Source: Actinoallomurus sp048498315 (lineage in GTDB: Bacteria; Actinomycetota; Actinomycetes; Streptosporangiales; Streptosporangiaceae). From it: a stretch of DNA of 64,000 bases. Position numbers and translations under genes: made by a program. Below, one piece after another: positions 1-7,621 of this stretch. Location: positions 22,208 through 86,207 of the forward strand of contig JBEHYF010000005.1 of the NCBI GenBank assembly GCA_048498315.1. Reading direction: 5' to 3'. Below the pieces are notes generated by a model. The model had not been told where the DNA came from. It made no database searches and worked only from the letters and a program-made list of their open reading frames with translations. The stretch's first letter is position 1. Each line of letters begins with the position of its first letter.

Positions 1-476
1 GTGAACGCCGGCCCGCACCGATGCTCACTTCCGGATCGCCGGCCAATGATGTACCCGGCCACGACGGATATTGCTCGGCGACGGACTCGCCGGCTCGGGG
101 CCGCCGTCCGGCCGGCCACCGGGGCAGGGGCGGCGGATACCGAGGAGGCTTCGATCTTCTTGCGGGCGCCGCCTCGCGGGGCAGAGGGCGGCGACCTTCC
201 GGGGGTCGGACCTTCCGGGCGGGGGCTGCCGGGACTTTCCGTGGGGACCGCCCGGCTCTGGTGATCGGGAGGGCTCCCGGGGATCCGGGTACGTGCCGAT
301 CCGCCGGCGGCCGAACGCCCGTGACACCGGGACGCACGCCCTGGTCCTTGTTCGGCCGGACGCATCGGACGCCGTCCCCGAGCTCGGTGAGCGGGTCGGC
401 GTTTCCGGGAGGCCGCCCGATGTGGAAGCATTCGGTAACCGTGGGGATCCGAATGACGCATCCGAGTCGCTGAGCC
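1..476. other. Leading region without a recognisable gene
   Basis: No protein family is recognisable on either strand. All the open frames here are Arg/Gly/Pro-rich and look like GC-driven chance frames. In actinomycetes the gene upstream of rsmG is normally jag (R3H domain), but no R3H signature is visible, so jag must end before the window or be absent. The stretch probably holds the rsmG 5' region. Confidence 0.5.
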
Positions 477-1175
477 ATGCCGCTGCCTCCCGCGCCGCCG
501 AGCGCCCGACAGATGTTCGGCGATGCGCTGACAACCGCTGAACGATATGCCGAGTTCCTCGCCGGTCCCGGCGTCGAGCGGGGCCTCATCGGCCCGCGCG
601 AGGTCGAGCGGCTCTGGGACCGCCATCTGCTCAATTGTGCGGTCATGGAGGAGGCGATCCCGCCTAAGGCGAGCGTCATCGACCTCGGATCCGGGGCGGG
701 GCTGCCGGGCATCGTCCTGGCCATCGTCCGCCCCGATCTGACCGTCACGCTGCTCGAACCGCTCCTCCGGCGCACCGTGTTCCTCCGCGAGTGCGTCGAC
801 ATGCTCGGCCTTCCGGGCATCGAGGTCCGCCGCGCACGCGCGGAGGAGGTCGCGGGTGAGCTCGCCGCCGACGTCGTCGTCGCACGAGCCGTCGCGCCGC
901 TCGACCGGCTCGCGCGCTGGGCGCTGCCGTTGCTGCATCCGGGCGGGGAGCTGCTCGCGCTCAAGGGCGAGCGGGCGGCGATGGAGCTGAGGGAGGCGGA
1001 ACCCGTGCTGCGCGAATTCGGCGTCCGCAAGGCGGAGGTTCTGCATGCCGGTCGCGGTAGGGTCGATCCCCCGGCGACGATCGTCCGTGCCGTCGCCGGC
1101 GAAGGTTCGCGGTTCCCGAAAGAGCGGGCGGGTGCCCGCCGGGGCGGGCGCCGGCGCGGCGGACGGAAGAGGTGA
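477..1175 (+). CDS. rsmG: 16S rRNA (guanine-N7) methyltransferase RsmG
   Basis: RsmG (GidB) methylates N7 of the 530-loop guanine of 16S rRNA using S-adenosylmethionine, in the cytoplasm. The 232-residue product has the family layout: an N-terminal helix region with ERLWDRHLLN around residue 43, SAM-binding motif I (VIDLGSGAGLPGIVLA, about 66-81), then the VTLLEPLLRRTVFLRE acidic-loop region and VVARAVAPL near 140. The tail after about residue 205 is a run of Arg/Gly (RRGGRRRGGRKR), an actinomycete-style basic extension. The ATG at 477 is the first in frame. The gene ends six bases before parA, so rsmG, parA and parB probably form one operon, the usual arrangement beside oriC. Loss of RsmG gives low-level streptomycin resistance in other bacteria. 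Confidence 0.96.
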   Translation: MPLPPAPPSARQMFGDALTTAERYAEFLAGPGVERGLIGPREVERLWDRHLLNCAVMEEAIPPKASVIDLGSGAGLPGIVLAIVRPDLTVTLLEPLLRRTVFLRECVDMLGLPGIEVRRARAEEVAGELAADVVVARAVAPLDRLARWALPLLHPGGELLALKGERAAMELREAEPVLREFGVRKAEVLHAGRGRVDPPATIVRAVAGEGSRFPKERAGARRGGRRRGGRKR

Positions 1176-1181
1176 CAGGCC

Positions 1182-2447
1182 ATGACGCAGGGACTGGGCT
1201 GGCCGGACCGCGCTGCCGGGGCGCCGCCCGCCGATGCGACCGGCCTCGGCTGGCCGGTCGCGTATGACACACCGGAGTCGTTCGACGCGCGGCAAGCGCC
1301 GGCTGGGACGGCGCGCCCGGACCGCACGCCCTCGGACACGTCTCCGGAGACGTCACTTGAGACATCGTCGGCGTCCGCGCCGTCGCCCGGCGCGCATGGC
1401 GATCCGCCGGGCGGTGCACCGCCCGAAGCGGTATCGGACGCTCCGCGCAACGGGCGGCCGTCCTCCGTGGGCCGTCCTTCTCTCAACGATCCTGTCAACG
1501 AGACGTCGCAGCGTGACCCAGTCCATGGGGAGTCGAAGTTGGTAAGTGAGGCACTCAAGGCGGCCGACGTTTCACGTGAAACGTTGCGGCCGAGCCCTCA
1601 GGCGACGGCGGCGGCGTTCAAGGCCGTGGCCCAGCGGAATGACAAGGAATGGCCGAAGCCTCCCCACTGCCGAATCATTACCATCGCCAACCAGAAGGGC
1701 GGCGTCGGCAAGACGACGAGCGCGGTCAACCTGGCGGCGGCACTGGCCATGCACGGCTCGCGAGTGCTCGTCGTCGACCTCGACCCGCAGGGCAACGCCT
1801 CGACCGCGCTCGGCGTCGAGCACCACGCCGACATCCCGTCGGTGTACCACGTGATCCTCGAGGGCAGCCCGTTCGACGACATCGTCGTCCCTGCGGAGGG
1901 TCTGCCCAACCTGTACTGCGCGCCGGCGACGCTGCATCTCGCCGGTGCGGAGGTCGACCTGGTGCCGATGGTCGCCCGTGAGTCCCGGCTCCGGCGCGCA
2001 CTGGAGGCGTACGACACGAGCCGGTTCGACTATGTGCTCATCGACTGCCCGCCCTCACTGGGCCTGCTCACCGTGAATGCTCTCACCGGCGGCGACGAGC
2101 TGCTGATCCCGATCCAGACCGAGTACTACGCGCTGGAGGGCCTCACGCAGCTCCTCCACACGGTCGACCTCGTCAAGCAGCACCTCAACCCCAAGCTCGC
2201 CGTCACGACGATCCTGCTGACGATGTACGACGCGCGCACCCGCCTCGCGGCCCAGGTCGCCGACGAAGTGCGAAGCCACTTCGGCGACCTGGTGCTCAAC
2301 ACGGTGATCCCGCGGAGCGTGCGCGTATCCGAGGCGCCGAGCTACGGCGAATCGGTCCTCACGTACGATCCGAGTTCGAGCGGCGCGCTCGCCTACACCG
2401 AGGCGGCACGCGAGATGGCCTACCGGGGAGCGGAGGAGGGCAAGTGA
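1182..2447 (+). CDS. parA: Chromosome partitioning ATPase ParA (Soj), long N-terminal extension
   Basis: ParA is a deviant-Walker ATPase that binds nucleoid DNA and positions ParB-parS complexes during segregation. The catalytic part starts near residue 165: IANQKGGVGKTTSAVNL (deviant Walker A), VVDLDPQGNAS (A' motif) and FDYVLIDCPPSLG (Walker B). At 421 residues it is much longer than a minimal ParA. Roughly 160 N-terminal residues are Pro/Ala/Ser/Thr-rich, probably disordered, and carry GLGWP twice (residues 4-8 and about 21-25). The ATG at 1182 has AGAGGTG about seven bases upstream and sits just after the rsmG stop. A perfect parS lies inside the extension, read as DVSRETL. The GTG of parB overlaps the stop by four bases, implying coupled translation. 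A shorter start inside the extension cannot be excluded. Confidence 0.95.
   Translation: MTQGLGWPDRAAGAPPADATGLGWPVAYDTPESFDARQAPAGTARPDRTPSDTSPETSLETSSASAPSPGAHGDPPGGAPPEAVSDAPRNGRPSSVGRPSLNDPVNETSQRDPVHGESKLVSEALKAADVSRETLRPSPQATAAAFKAVAQRNDKEWPKPPHCRIITIANQKGGVGKTTSAVNLAAALAMHGSRVLVVDLDPQGNASTALGVEHHADIPSVYHVILEGSPFDDIVVPAEGLPNLYCAPATLHLAGAEVDLVPMVARESRLRRALEAYDTSRFDYVLIDCPPSLGLLTVNALTGGDELLIPIQTEYYALEGLTQLLHTVDLVKQHLNPKLAVTTILLTMYDARTRLAAQVADEVRSHFGDLVLNTVIPRSVRVSEAPSYGESVLTYDPSSSGALAYTEAAREMAYRGAEEGK
1569..1582. promoter_or_regulatory. parS centromere site inside parA
   Basis: The 14-base palindrome GTTTCACGTGAAAC is a perfect match to the bacterial parS consensus bound by ParB. It lies in the coding region for the ParA N-terminal extension. 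ParB loads here as a CTP-dependent clamp and spreads; the sites cluster near oriC in actinomycetes. Confidence 0.95.
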
Positions 2448-3400
2448 GCCAGCAGCGACGAGGTCTCGGCAAAGGCCTAGGCGCGTTGATTCCGACGGCG
2501 CCGCCTCAGCAGGAGACGCCGACGCGCAACGGCATCCCCGCCCCGCCGGATGCCGCCGGCGCCGGGTCGCAGCAGGTCGCCGGCGCGCACTTCGCCGAGC
2601 TGCCGATCGACTCGATCACCCCGAACCCGCGGCAACCCCGGCAGACCTTCGACGAGGAGGCGCTGCAGGAACTGGCCGCGTCCATAAAGATCGTCGGCCT
2701 GCTGCAGCCGATCGTTGTCCGCGAGACGCGTCCGGGCGCCTACGAGCTCATCATGGGTGAGCGCCGGCTCCGCGCGTCGAAGCTCGCTGAGGTGGAGACG
2801 ATCCCGGCGATCGTCCGTGACACCGGCGACGACGACATGCTGCGGGACGCGCTCATGGAGAACCTCCACCGGCAGCAGCTCAACCCGCTGGAGGAGGCGG
2901 CAGCGTACCAGCAGCTGCTGGACGACTTCGGGGCGACGCACGAGGAGCTGGCGACCCGCATCGGACGCTCGCGCCCCCACATCACCAACACCCTGCGCCT
3001 GCTCAACCTCCCGCCGGCGGTGCAGCGCCGGGTGGCGGCGGGCGTGCTGAGCGCGGGTCACGCCCGAGCCCTCCTTGGTTTGGAGAGCGCCGAGCGCCAG
3101 GAGCACATGGCGAGCCGCATCGTGGCCGAGGGCCTGTCGGTCCGGGCCGTCGAGGAGCTGATCGCGCTCGGCGAGGGCGGCGAGACCAAGAAGGCCACGC
3201 GACGGAAGACCGGCAACAAGCCGGTGAACCCGCGTATCCAAGAGCTCGCGAGCGAGCTGTCCGAGCTGTACGAGACGAAGGTCAGCGTGGACATCGGCCG
3301 CAAGAAGGGGAAGATCGTCGTCGAGTTCGGCTCGATCGAGGACCTGGAGCGCATCGTTGAGGCGATGGTGCCCGGTTCCGCCCGCCGCTCACCTGCGTAG
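2444..3400 (+). CDS. parB: Chromosome partitioning protein ParB (Spo0J)
   Basis: ParB is a CTP-dependent DNA clamp that loads at parS, works with ParA and recruits SMC. The 318-residue product starts with the typical RRGLGKGLGALIP leader. The N-terminal CTPase domain has TPNPRQPRQTFDEE near residue 60 and GERRLRASKLAEVETIPAIV near 105 (arginine-rich box), followed by ENLHRQQLNPLEEA. The HTH that reads parS is RIGRSRPHITNTLRLL near 170, and the C-terminus holds the dimerisation region. The GTG start overlaps the parA stop (GTGA). One perfect parS lies upstream in parA and one directly downstream, so the protein is flanked by its own targets. Confidence 0.96.
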   Translation: MSQQRRGLGKGLGALIPTAPPQQETPTRNGIPAPPDAAGAGSQQVAGAHFAELPIDSITPNPRQPRQTFDEEALQELAASIKIVGLLQPIVVRETRPGAYELIMGERRLRASKLAEVETIPAIVRDTGDDDMLRDALMENLHRQQLNPLEEAAAYQQLLDDFGATHEELATRIGRSRPHITNTLRLLNLPPAVQRRVAAGVLSAGHARALLGLESAERQEHMASRIVAEGLSVRAVEELIALGEGGETKKATRRKTGNKPVNPRIQELASELSELYETKVSVDIGRKKGKIVVEFGSIEDLERIVEAMVPGSARRSPA

Positions 3401-3421
3401 CCGCCGGGCGAGCGGCGCGTC

Positions 3422-3435
3422 GTTTCACGTGAAAC
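3422..3435. promoter_or_regulatory. parS centromere site after parB
   Basis: A second perfect copy of GTTTCACGTGAAAC lies in the parB-GNAT intergenic region, 21 bases after the parB stop. ParB bound here could also affect transcription of the downstream acetyltransferase gene. Confidence 0.94.
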
Positions 3436-3545
3436 AACGCGCCGCATCTGCTCATCGTGCGTGTACACAGGCGTTCTAAGATCCTGCTGGAACGGGAATA
3501 GCTTCCTGTGATGAAGGCGCTCCGCCCAAGAAGGGGGCCTGGCCG

Positions 3546-4163
3546 GTGTCGCGTCGTCTGGTGAACGTCACGCTCGACAACCTCGGTGATCTGCCGTCCC
3601 GGTGCCGTCGGTGCGTTTTCTGGGAGCTCGACCCGGTGAGCATGCAGCGGGCCGAAGAATGCGGAGACCCGAGGTTGGAGAAGGAGGCGTGGATCTCCGC
3701 AACGCTGCTGGAATGGGGTAGCTGCGGGAAGCTGGTCTACGTCGACGGCGTGCCGGCAGGCTACGTCCTGTTCGCGCCTCCGCTGTACGTCCCGCGATCG
3801 GTGGCGTTCCCCACCAGCCCGGCGAGCGCCGACGCGGCGCTGCTGATGACCGCGCACATCGTGCCCGAATTCCAAGGCGGCGGGCTCGGGCGCATGCTCG
3901 TCCAAGGCGTCGCCAAGGACCTGACTCGGCGAGGAATCCGCGCGATCGAGGCGTTCGGCGACCTGAAGTGGGAGAAGCCAGACTGCATGCTGCCGGCCGA
4001 CTACATGCTCGCCGTCGGCTTCAAGACGGTGCGGCCGCACCACCGATACCCGCGCCTGCGGCTCGAACTCAAGACGGCCATGTCGTGGCGTGAGGACGTC
4101 GAGGTGGCCCTGGAACGGCTGCTCGGGTCCATGTCCCCGGAAGGTGCCCTGCGGCCGATCTGA
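3546..4163 (+). CDS. GNAT-family N-acetyltransferase next to parB
   Basis: This 205-residue protein has a GNAT fold. The acetyl-CoA pyrophosphate loop is seen in AHIVPEFQGGGLGRMLVQGV (about 100-119, R/Q-x-x-G-x-G/A type), preceded by KLVYVDGVPAGYVLFAPP (beta strands 2-3). The N-terminal CRRCVFWE motif belongs to an actinobacterial subfamily that usually sits beside parB. The substrate is unknown. The GTG at 3546 gives the start V-SRRLVNVTLDNL; a purine-rich AGAAGGGGG lies about 10 bases upstream. Transcription may come from the 146-base gap carrying the second parS, or by readthrough from rsmG-parA-parB. Conservation beside parAB suggests a chromosome-biology or housekeeping role, but this is inference. 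Confidence 0.85.
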   Translation: MSRRLVNVTLDNLGDLPSRCRRCVFWELDPVSMQRAEECGDPRLEKEAWISATLLEWGSCGKLVYVDGVPAGYVLFAPPLYVPRSVAFPTSPASADAALLMTAHIVPEFQGGGLGRMLVQGVAKDLTRRGIRAIEAFGDLKWEKPDCMLPADYMLAVGFKTVRPHHRYPRLRLELKTAMSWREDVEVALERLLGSMSPEGALRPI

Positions 4164-4757
4164 GCGCCCTCAGCACTCCGCCAAGCCCTTGTCGCCGACG
4201 CGGTAGCCGCCCCACCGGAAGGCCGCGCTGGGGGCATCCGACCGGCTGGCCGCTCTTCCCGCACGCCTTTCGATGTGCGCCGTCCATCGTACGAATCACC
4301 CGCTTACCGGACGACCGGATGCCGCCCGGCGTAGCTCGGCGAGGGGCGGTGCGGAGAATAAGAGCAGTCAGGGAAGCCGGAGCAGCGAAGGCAGCCGGAG
4401 CAGCTAGGCGGATGACGATCCGATACGGGTCCGACGCGAGGCCCCATGGGCCGGACACGGGACGGCCAGAGCCCGCGTTCCGGGCAGCGATTCGTCGCGG
4501 ACCCCGCACGGCGCCGCACGGATTCGCCACGGACCGGATACCGACCGGGCGGGGACCCGACGCCTGCCGAACGCCGACGGGACGCCGCGACGGGACGGCG
4601 GCGGGACTCCGGTAGTACGGCCGTGGAGCGGCGGCGGGACGGCGATTCGACTCGGAAGCGCCAGGCCATCCATATGCCCAGGCCGTGCTGGATCCCGGTC
4701 TGCGACCACGATGCCCCGCCGGCCGAACGCGGTCCATCGCCGCTTCGTGGCCGTTCC
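4164..4757. other. Gene-free stretch, degenerate sequence
   Basis: No intact gene is recognisable. Around 4370-4405 a short degenerate tandem (AGCCGGAGCAGC twice) is seen. On the minus strand near 4640-4730 the frame reading RGIV-VADRDPARPG faintly recalls the RGIVGDRDG segment of NirD, which follows nirB in normal operons. The match is too weak to call by itself, but it lies exactly downstream of the nirB remnant. Confidence 0.4.
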
Positions 4758-5220
4758 TCACGGTGTCACCACCTCCTGTATGACGGGCTTGATCTGGTCG
4801 CGTTCGGGGGCGAGGACGATGCTCGGGTCGGGCGTGCCGGGGGCGTGCACGAAGGACACGCGCAAACCGGGCTACGTCGGCGACCCAGTCCCGGTCGATG
4901 CGCGGTATGGCAGGCCGCGGAGCGGATCGAGGAGGCCCGGTGCTCCACGCCTCGGCGCACTCGGGGGACGCATCCGGACACAGCCGCCTTGATCTTGTGA
5001 GGGGGCTCCACCTCGGCATCGGCGGCGACTTCGACGGCACCGCGTTCACCCCGGATGGCCTCGGCGACGTCGCGGCCTACCCGAAACTCAGGCGCCGAGG
5101 CCGACGAGGATCGAGGCGACGACCGGCTTGCAGATGTCGCAGCCGCGCCCGCACCCGTGCTCGGCGATGAGCCGGGAGAACGTCGTGATGCCGCGCACCC
5201 GCACGATGTCGGCCGCGTGC
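4758..5220 (-). pseudogene. nirB: Remnant of nitrite reductase large subunit NirB
   Basis: Several pieces on the minus strand match NirB segments in order, but in different frames. First comes DIVRVRGITTFSRLIAEHG followed by GRGCDICKPVVASIL (about 5220-5095; [2Fe-2S] BFD-like domain). Then PHKIKAAVSGC (about 5003-4970; siroheme/4Fe-4S sulfite-reductase-like domain), ECAEAW in another frame, and a plausible C-terminus (RVSFVHAPGTPDPSIV ... DQIKPVIQEVVTP) ending in TGA at 4758. About 150 residues expected between the BFD and PHKIK pieces are missing, and at least two frameshifts and a stop are needed. Active NirB is 800 or more residues, so this is only debris. Assimilatory or dissimilatory nitrite reduction cannot be coded here. 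Confidence 0.7.
4985..5093 (+). pseudogene. Fragment of an M19 membrane dipeptidase
   Basis: One plus-strand frame reads LHLGIGGDFDGTAFTPDGL followed by GDVAAYPKL. This is the signature of peptidase family M19 (renal/membrane dipeptidase), usually HVGIGGDFDGT...PDGLEDVSGYP. Only about 35 residues survive. The fragment lies between, and partly antisense to, the two nirB pieces, so separate genes were joined by deletion or recombination. The zinc-binding regions upstream are not visible. Confidence 0.6.
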
Positions 5221-5591
5221 GGGAGCTGCGGAGGGGCGGCGGTCGTCGAGTCGTACGCCGAGATCACCGCGCCCGTTCTGGAGGACGCGCCGGCGGGCCT
5301 GCGCTCCCGCCCGGTGCCGATCGTCGCCTGGCCGCTCACACTGGGCCGCGGCCACATGGTCGACGCGGGGTTGGCAATGCGACGCGCCGGGGGCGCACGG
5401 ATCGAGATCGCCGGGCTGGCGAGCCGCGCCTTCGCCCGGGGGCTCATCGCCACGCGGAGCCCTGTCTGGCGCCTCAGAGGCTCCTGAGGCCGCTGAGGCC
5501 CCGGATTCAATCGGATTTTCCCGGCCCCGCGGTGTTCGGCCCGCAGCGGGGCTGTGGCGAGTTCCGGCAGGTCGAGCGCTGAAAAGCACGA
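5221..5591. other. Gene-free stretch before the trxA terminator
   Basis: Both strands hold open frames without a recognisable domain. This is the rest of the decayed region between the parB-side genes and the thioredoxin operon. In mycobacteria this position is occupied by cwlM; no peptidoglycan amidase motif is visible here. Confidence 0.4.
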
Positions 5592-5620
5592 CGGCCCCGC
5601 GTCATGCCGACGCGGGGCCG
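5592..5620 (-). terminator. Hairpin terminator of the trxB-trxA operon
   Basis: A perfect 12-base-pair stem, CGGCCCCGCGTC with GACGCGGGGCCG around the loop ATGCC, lies 40 bases beyond the trxA stop. It is a strong GC hairpin without a long U tract, as is usual in actinomycetes. Confidence 0.85.
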
Positions 5621-5659
5621 CCCCTACCAGGCCGCGGGAGGCCGGTGGTCGATGGCCGA

Positions 5660-5983
5660 TCAGATGAACTCGGCGAGTTCCCTGAGCAGCGCGCCCTTCG
5701 GCTTGGCGCCCACGATCTGCTTCACCAGCTCGCCGTCCTTGTAGACGTTCATGGTCGGGATCTGCATGATGCCGTACTCGGCCGGCACCTTCGGGTTCTC
5801 GTCGATGTTGAGCTTGACGATCGAGATGCTGTCGGCGTGCTCGGCGGCGATCTCCTCCAGGATCGGGCCCACCTGCCGGCAGGGGCCGCACCACTCGGCC
5901 CAGAAGTCGACCACGACCGGCTTGTCACTCTTCAGGACCTCGGTCGCGAAGTCGCTGTCGGTGACGGCCTTGGTTGCGCCCAC
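5660..5983 (-). CDS. trxA: Thioredoxin
   Basis: Thioredoxin reduces disulfides in cytoplasmic proteins, with electrons from NADPH through TrxB. The 107-residue product has the normal family length: FWAEWCGPCRQVGPIL with catalytic Cys32 and Cys35, the buried Asp in VVVDFW, and cis-Pro in GIMQIPTMNVYKDGE. It starts at ATG 5983, 96 bases after trxB ends, and is followed by a strong hairpin. The two genes are very likely one transcript from the SigR-like promoter upstream of trxB, coupling them to thiol-oxidative stress. Confidence 0.97.
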   Translation of the reverse strand: MGATKAVTDSDFATEVLKSDKPVVVDFWAEWCGPCRQVGPILEEIAAEHADSISIVKLNIDENPKVPAEYGIMQIPTMNVYKDGELVKQIVGAKPKGALLRELAEFI

Positions 5984-6079
5984 GGAATCTCCTCACTCGC
6001 TTCGACGGAACTTCGGTGACGCCGGGCCGGGGACACGGCCGGCCCGGCCACTGTCACGCATGGTCACGCTGGATGGTGT

Positions 6080-7033
6080 TCACACTTGGTGGGTGAGCTC
6101 GGCGGCGCCTGTGTCCTGGAGCCAGCGCTCGGCATCGATCGCCGCCGCGCACCCGGTGCCGGCCGCGGTGATGGCCTGACGATACGTGTGGTCCACCACG
6201 TCGCCCGCGGCGAACACGCCCGGGATCTTCGTGCGCGTGCTCGGGGCGTCCACGATCAGGTAGCCCTCGTCGTCGACGTCGAGCTGGCCGGCGAACAGCT
6301 CGGTGCGCGGCTCGTGTCCGATCGCGATGAACAGGCCGGACACCGCCAGGGTGCGCTCCTCGCCCGTGTGGACGTCGCGGAGCCGCACGCCGGTCACCCG
6401 GTCGTCGCCGAGGATCTCGGCGACCTCGCTGTTCCACGCGAAGCGGATCTTGTCGTTCGCGAACGCCCGGTCCTGCATGATCTTGCTGGCGCGGAGCCCG
6501 TCGCGACGGTGGACCACGGTGACGGAGCGCGCGAACCGGGTCAGGAAGATCGCCTCTTCCATCGCCGAGTCGCCGCCGCCGACCACCGCGATGTCCTTGT
6601 CGCGGAAGAAGAATCCGTCACAGGTGGCGCACCAGGACACGCCGTGCCCGGACAGTCGCTTCTCCGACGGCAGGCCGAGCTCACGGTACTTCGAGCCGGT
6701 GGCGATGATGACCGCCTTGGCGAGGTAGGTCTCGCCGTCGACCTTGACGACCTTCGGCGACGCCGTGAGGTCGACCTCGGTGACGTCGTCGGCGATCAGC
6801 TCCGCGCCGAAGCGCTCGGCCTGCTTGCGGAGGTTGTCCATCAGGTCGGGGCCCTGGATGCCGTCGGGGAAGCCCGGGAAGTTCTCCACCTCGGTGGTGT
6901 TCATCAGGGCGCCTCCGGCGGTGACCGAGCCCTCGAAGACGAGCGGTTTCAGATCGCCGCGCGCGGCGTACACGGCTGCCGTGTAGCCCGCCGGCCCGGA
7001 GCCGATGATGATCACATTCCGGACGTCACTCAC
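6080..7033 (-). CDS. trxB: Thioredoxin reductase (NADPH)
   Basis: TrxB is a FAD flavoenzyme that passes electrons from NADPH to thioredoxin. The 317 residues carry the FAD motif IIIGSGPAGYTAAVYAARG near the N-terminus, the redox-active WCATCDG about residue 137, the NADPH-binding VVGGGDSAMEEAIFL about 156, and the C-terminal FAD motif VFAAGDVVDHTYRQAITAAG. Length and motif order are those of low-molecular-weight bacterial TrxB. Downstream lies trxA on the same strand. Upstream, 72 bases before the ATG, is a perfect GGAAT-N18-GTT element. This is the sigM-rsmA-trxB-trxA order seen in many actinomycetes. Confidence 0.97.
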   Translation of the reverse strand: MSDVRNVIIIGSGPAGYTAAVYAARGDLKPLVFEGSVTAGGALMNTTEVENFPGFPDGIQGPDLMDNLRKQAERFGAELIADDVTEVDLTASPKVVKVDGETYLAKAVIIATGSKYRELGLPSEKRLSGHGVSWCATCDGFFFRDKDIAVVGGGDSAMEEAIFLTRFARSVTVVHRRDGLRASKIMQDRAFANDKIRFAWNSEVAEILGDDRVTGVRLRDVHTGEERTLAVSGLFIAIGHEPRTELFAGQLDVDDEGYLIVDAPSTRTKIPGVFAAGDVVDHTYRQAITAAGTGCAAAIDAERWLQDTGAAELTHQV

Positions 7034-7104
7034 CGCAGTGCCTTTCCTCGATCGCGTCGGCGAAGCCGCCCCTCCGCCGCGTCACCCTCGCTCGCAGTGA
7101 CGTA

Positions 7105-7130
7105 AACCGATCCTAGGGCGCGGGGATTCC
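7105..7130 (-). promoter_or_regulatory. SigR-type promoter of trxB-trxA
   Basis: On the minus strand GGAAT (7130-7126) is followed by exactly 18 bases and GTT (7107-7105, GTTTA). This matches the SigR consensus GGAAT-N18-GTT that drives the thiol-oxidative-stress regulon, including trxBA, in Streptomyces. The -10 element ends 71 bases upstream of the trxB ATG. SigR itself is not in the window. Confidence 0.75.
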
Positions 7131-7621
7131 CGCAGACGCCACCGGCACGGCCGCCGCAGGCCGCCGCCGCGCGCCGTCAGCACCGGTCCGGGCACCGCCC
7201 GGTTGACCGCCGGGAACTGAGAAAAAGCCGAGGCGAGAGCAGGACCGCCCCTCGGACAGTCGGCGGCGAGACGTTGACCGGCACAACCGCCGCGGCACCC
7301 ACCGCATCCCTGCAGCGGCGGGCCGGCCGCTAGGCGACGACACGCCGGCCGGCCGTAACGCGGAAGGGCGACCACCGGCGCCGGGGCCGCACTGGAGCCG
7401 CGCTGAGAACGCTGAGAAAGCCGAAAAAGATTGAGCAAGTTGGGAACGCTGGGAACGGAAGACGCGGACGGCGGTCGCCCGCCGACGAGCGCCGCGGGGA
7501 CCGCCGGGCGGCGCCGGCGCGCGGGCCGGACGGATAGAGTCGACGGTGGTTCGCTCGCCGACCACCGGCCCGGCAGCGGGCCGCGCCGGGAGAGCGTCCA
7601 TGCCGCCCGGGCTGCTCGGTG
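7131..7621. other. Intergenic region between rsmA and trxB
   Basis: No gene is recognisable. Short imperfect repeats of CTGAGAA(A)GCCGA occur near 7217-7231 and 7402-7426, and GGGAACG is repeated near 7441-7456. The part nearest 7131 belongs to the trxB promoter region. The function of the repeats is unknown. Confidence 0.4.

Noticed and set aside
1..476. C-terminal part of jag upstream of rsmG
   Set aside because: No R3H motif (R-x3-H with flanking pattern) in any frame.
4069..5049. 326-codon minus-strand open frame across the decayed region
   Set aside because: Arg/Pro/Ala/Ser-rich and mostly noise; only the short ECAEAW part belongs to the NirB remnant.
5227..5487. Plus-strand frame with ACGSCGG near the NirB remnant as a metal-binding protein
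   Set aside because: It is antisense to the NirB-related frame and its remaining sequence matches no family I know.
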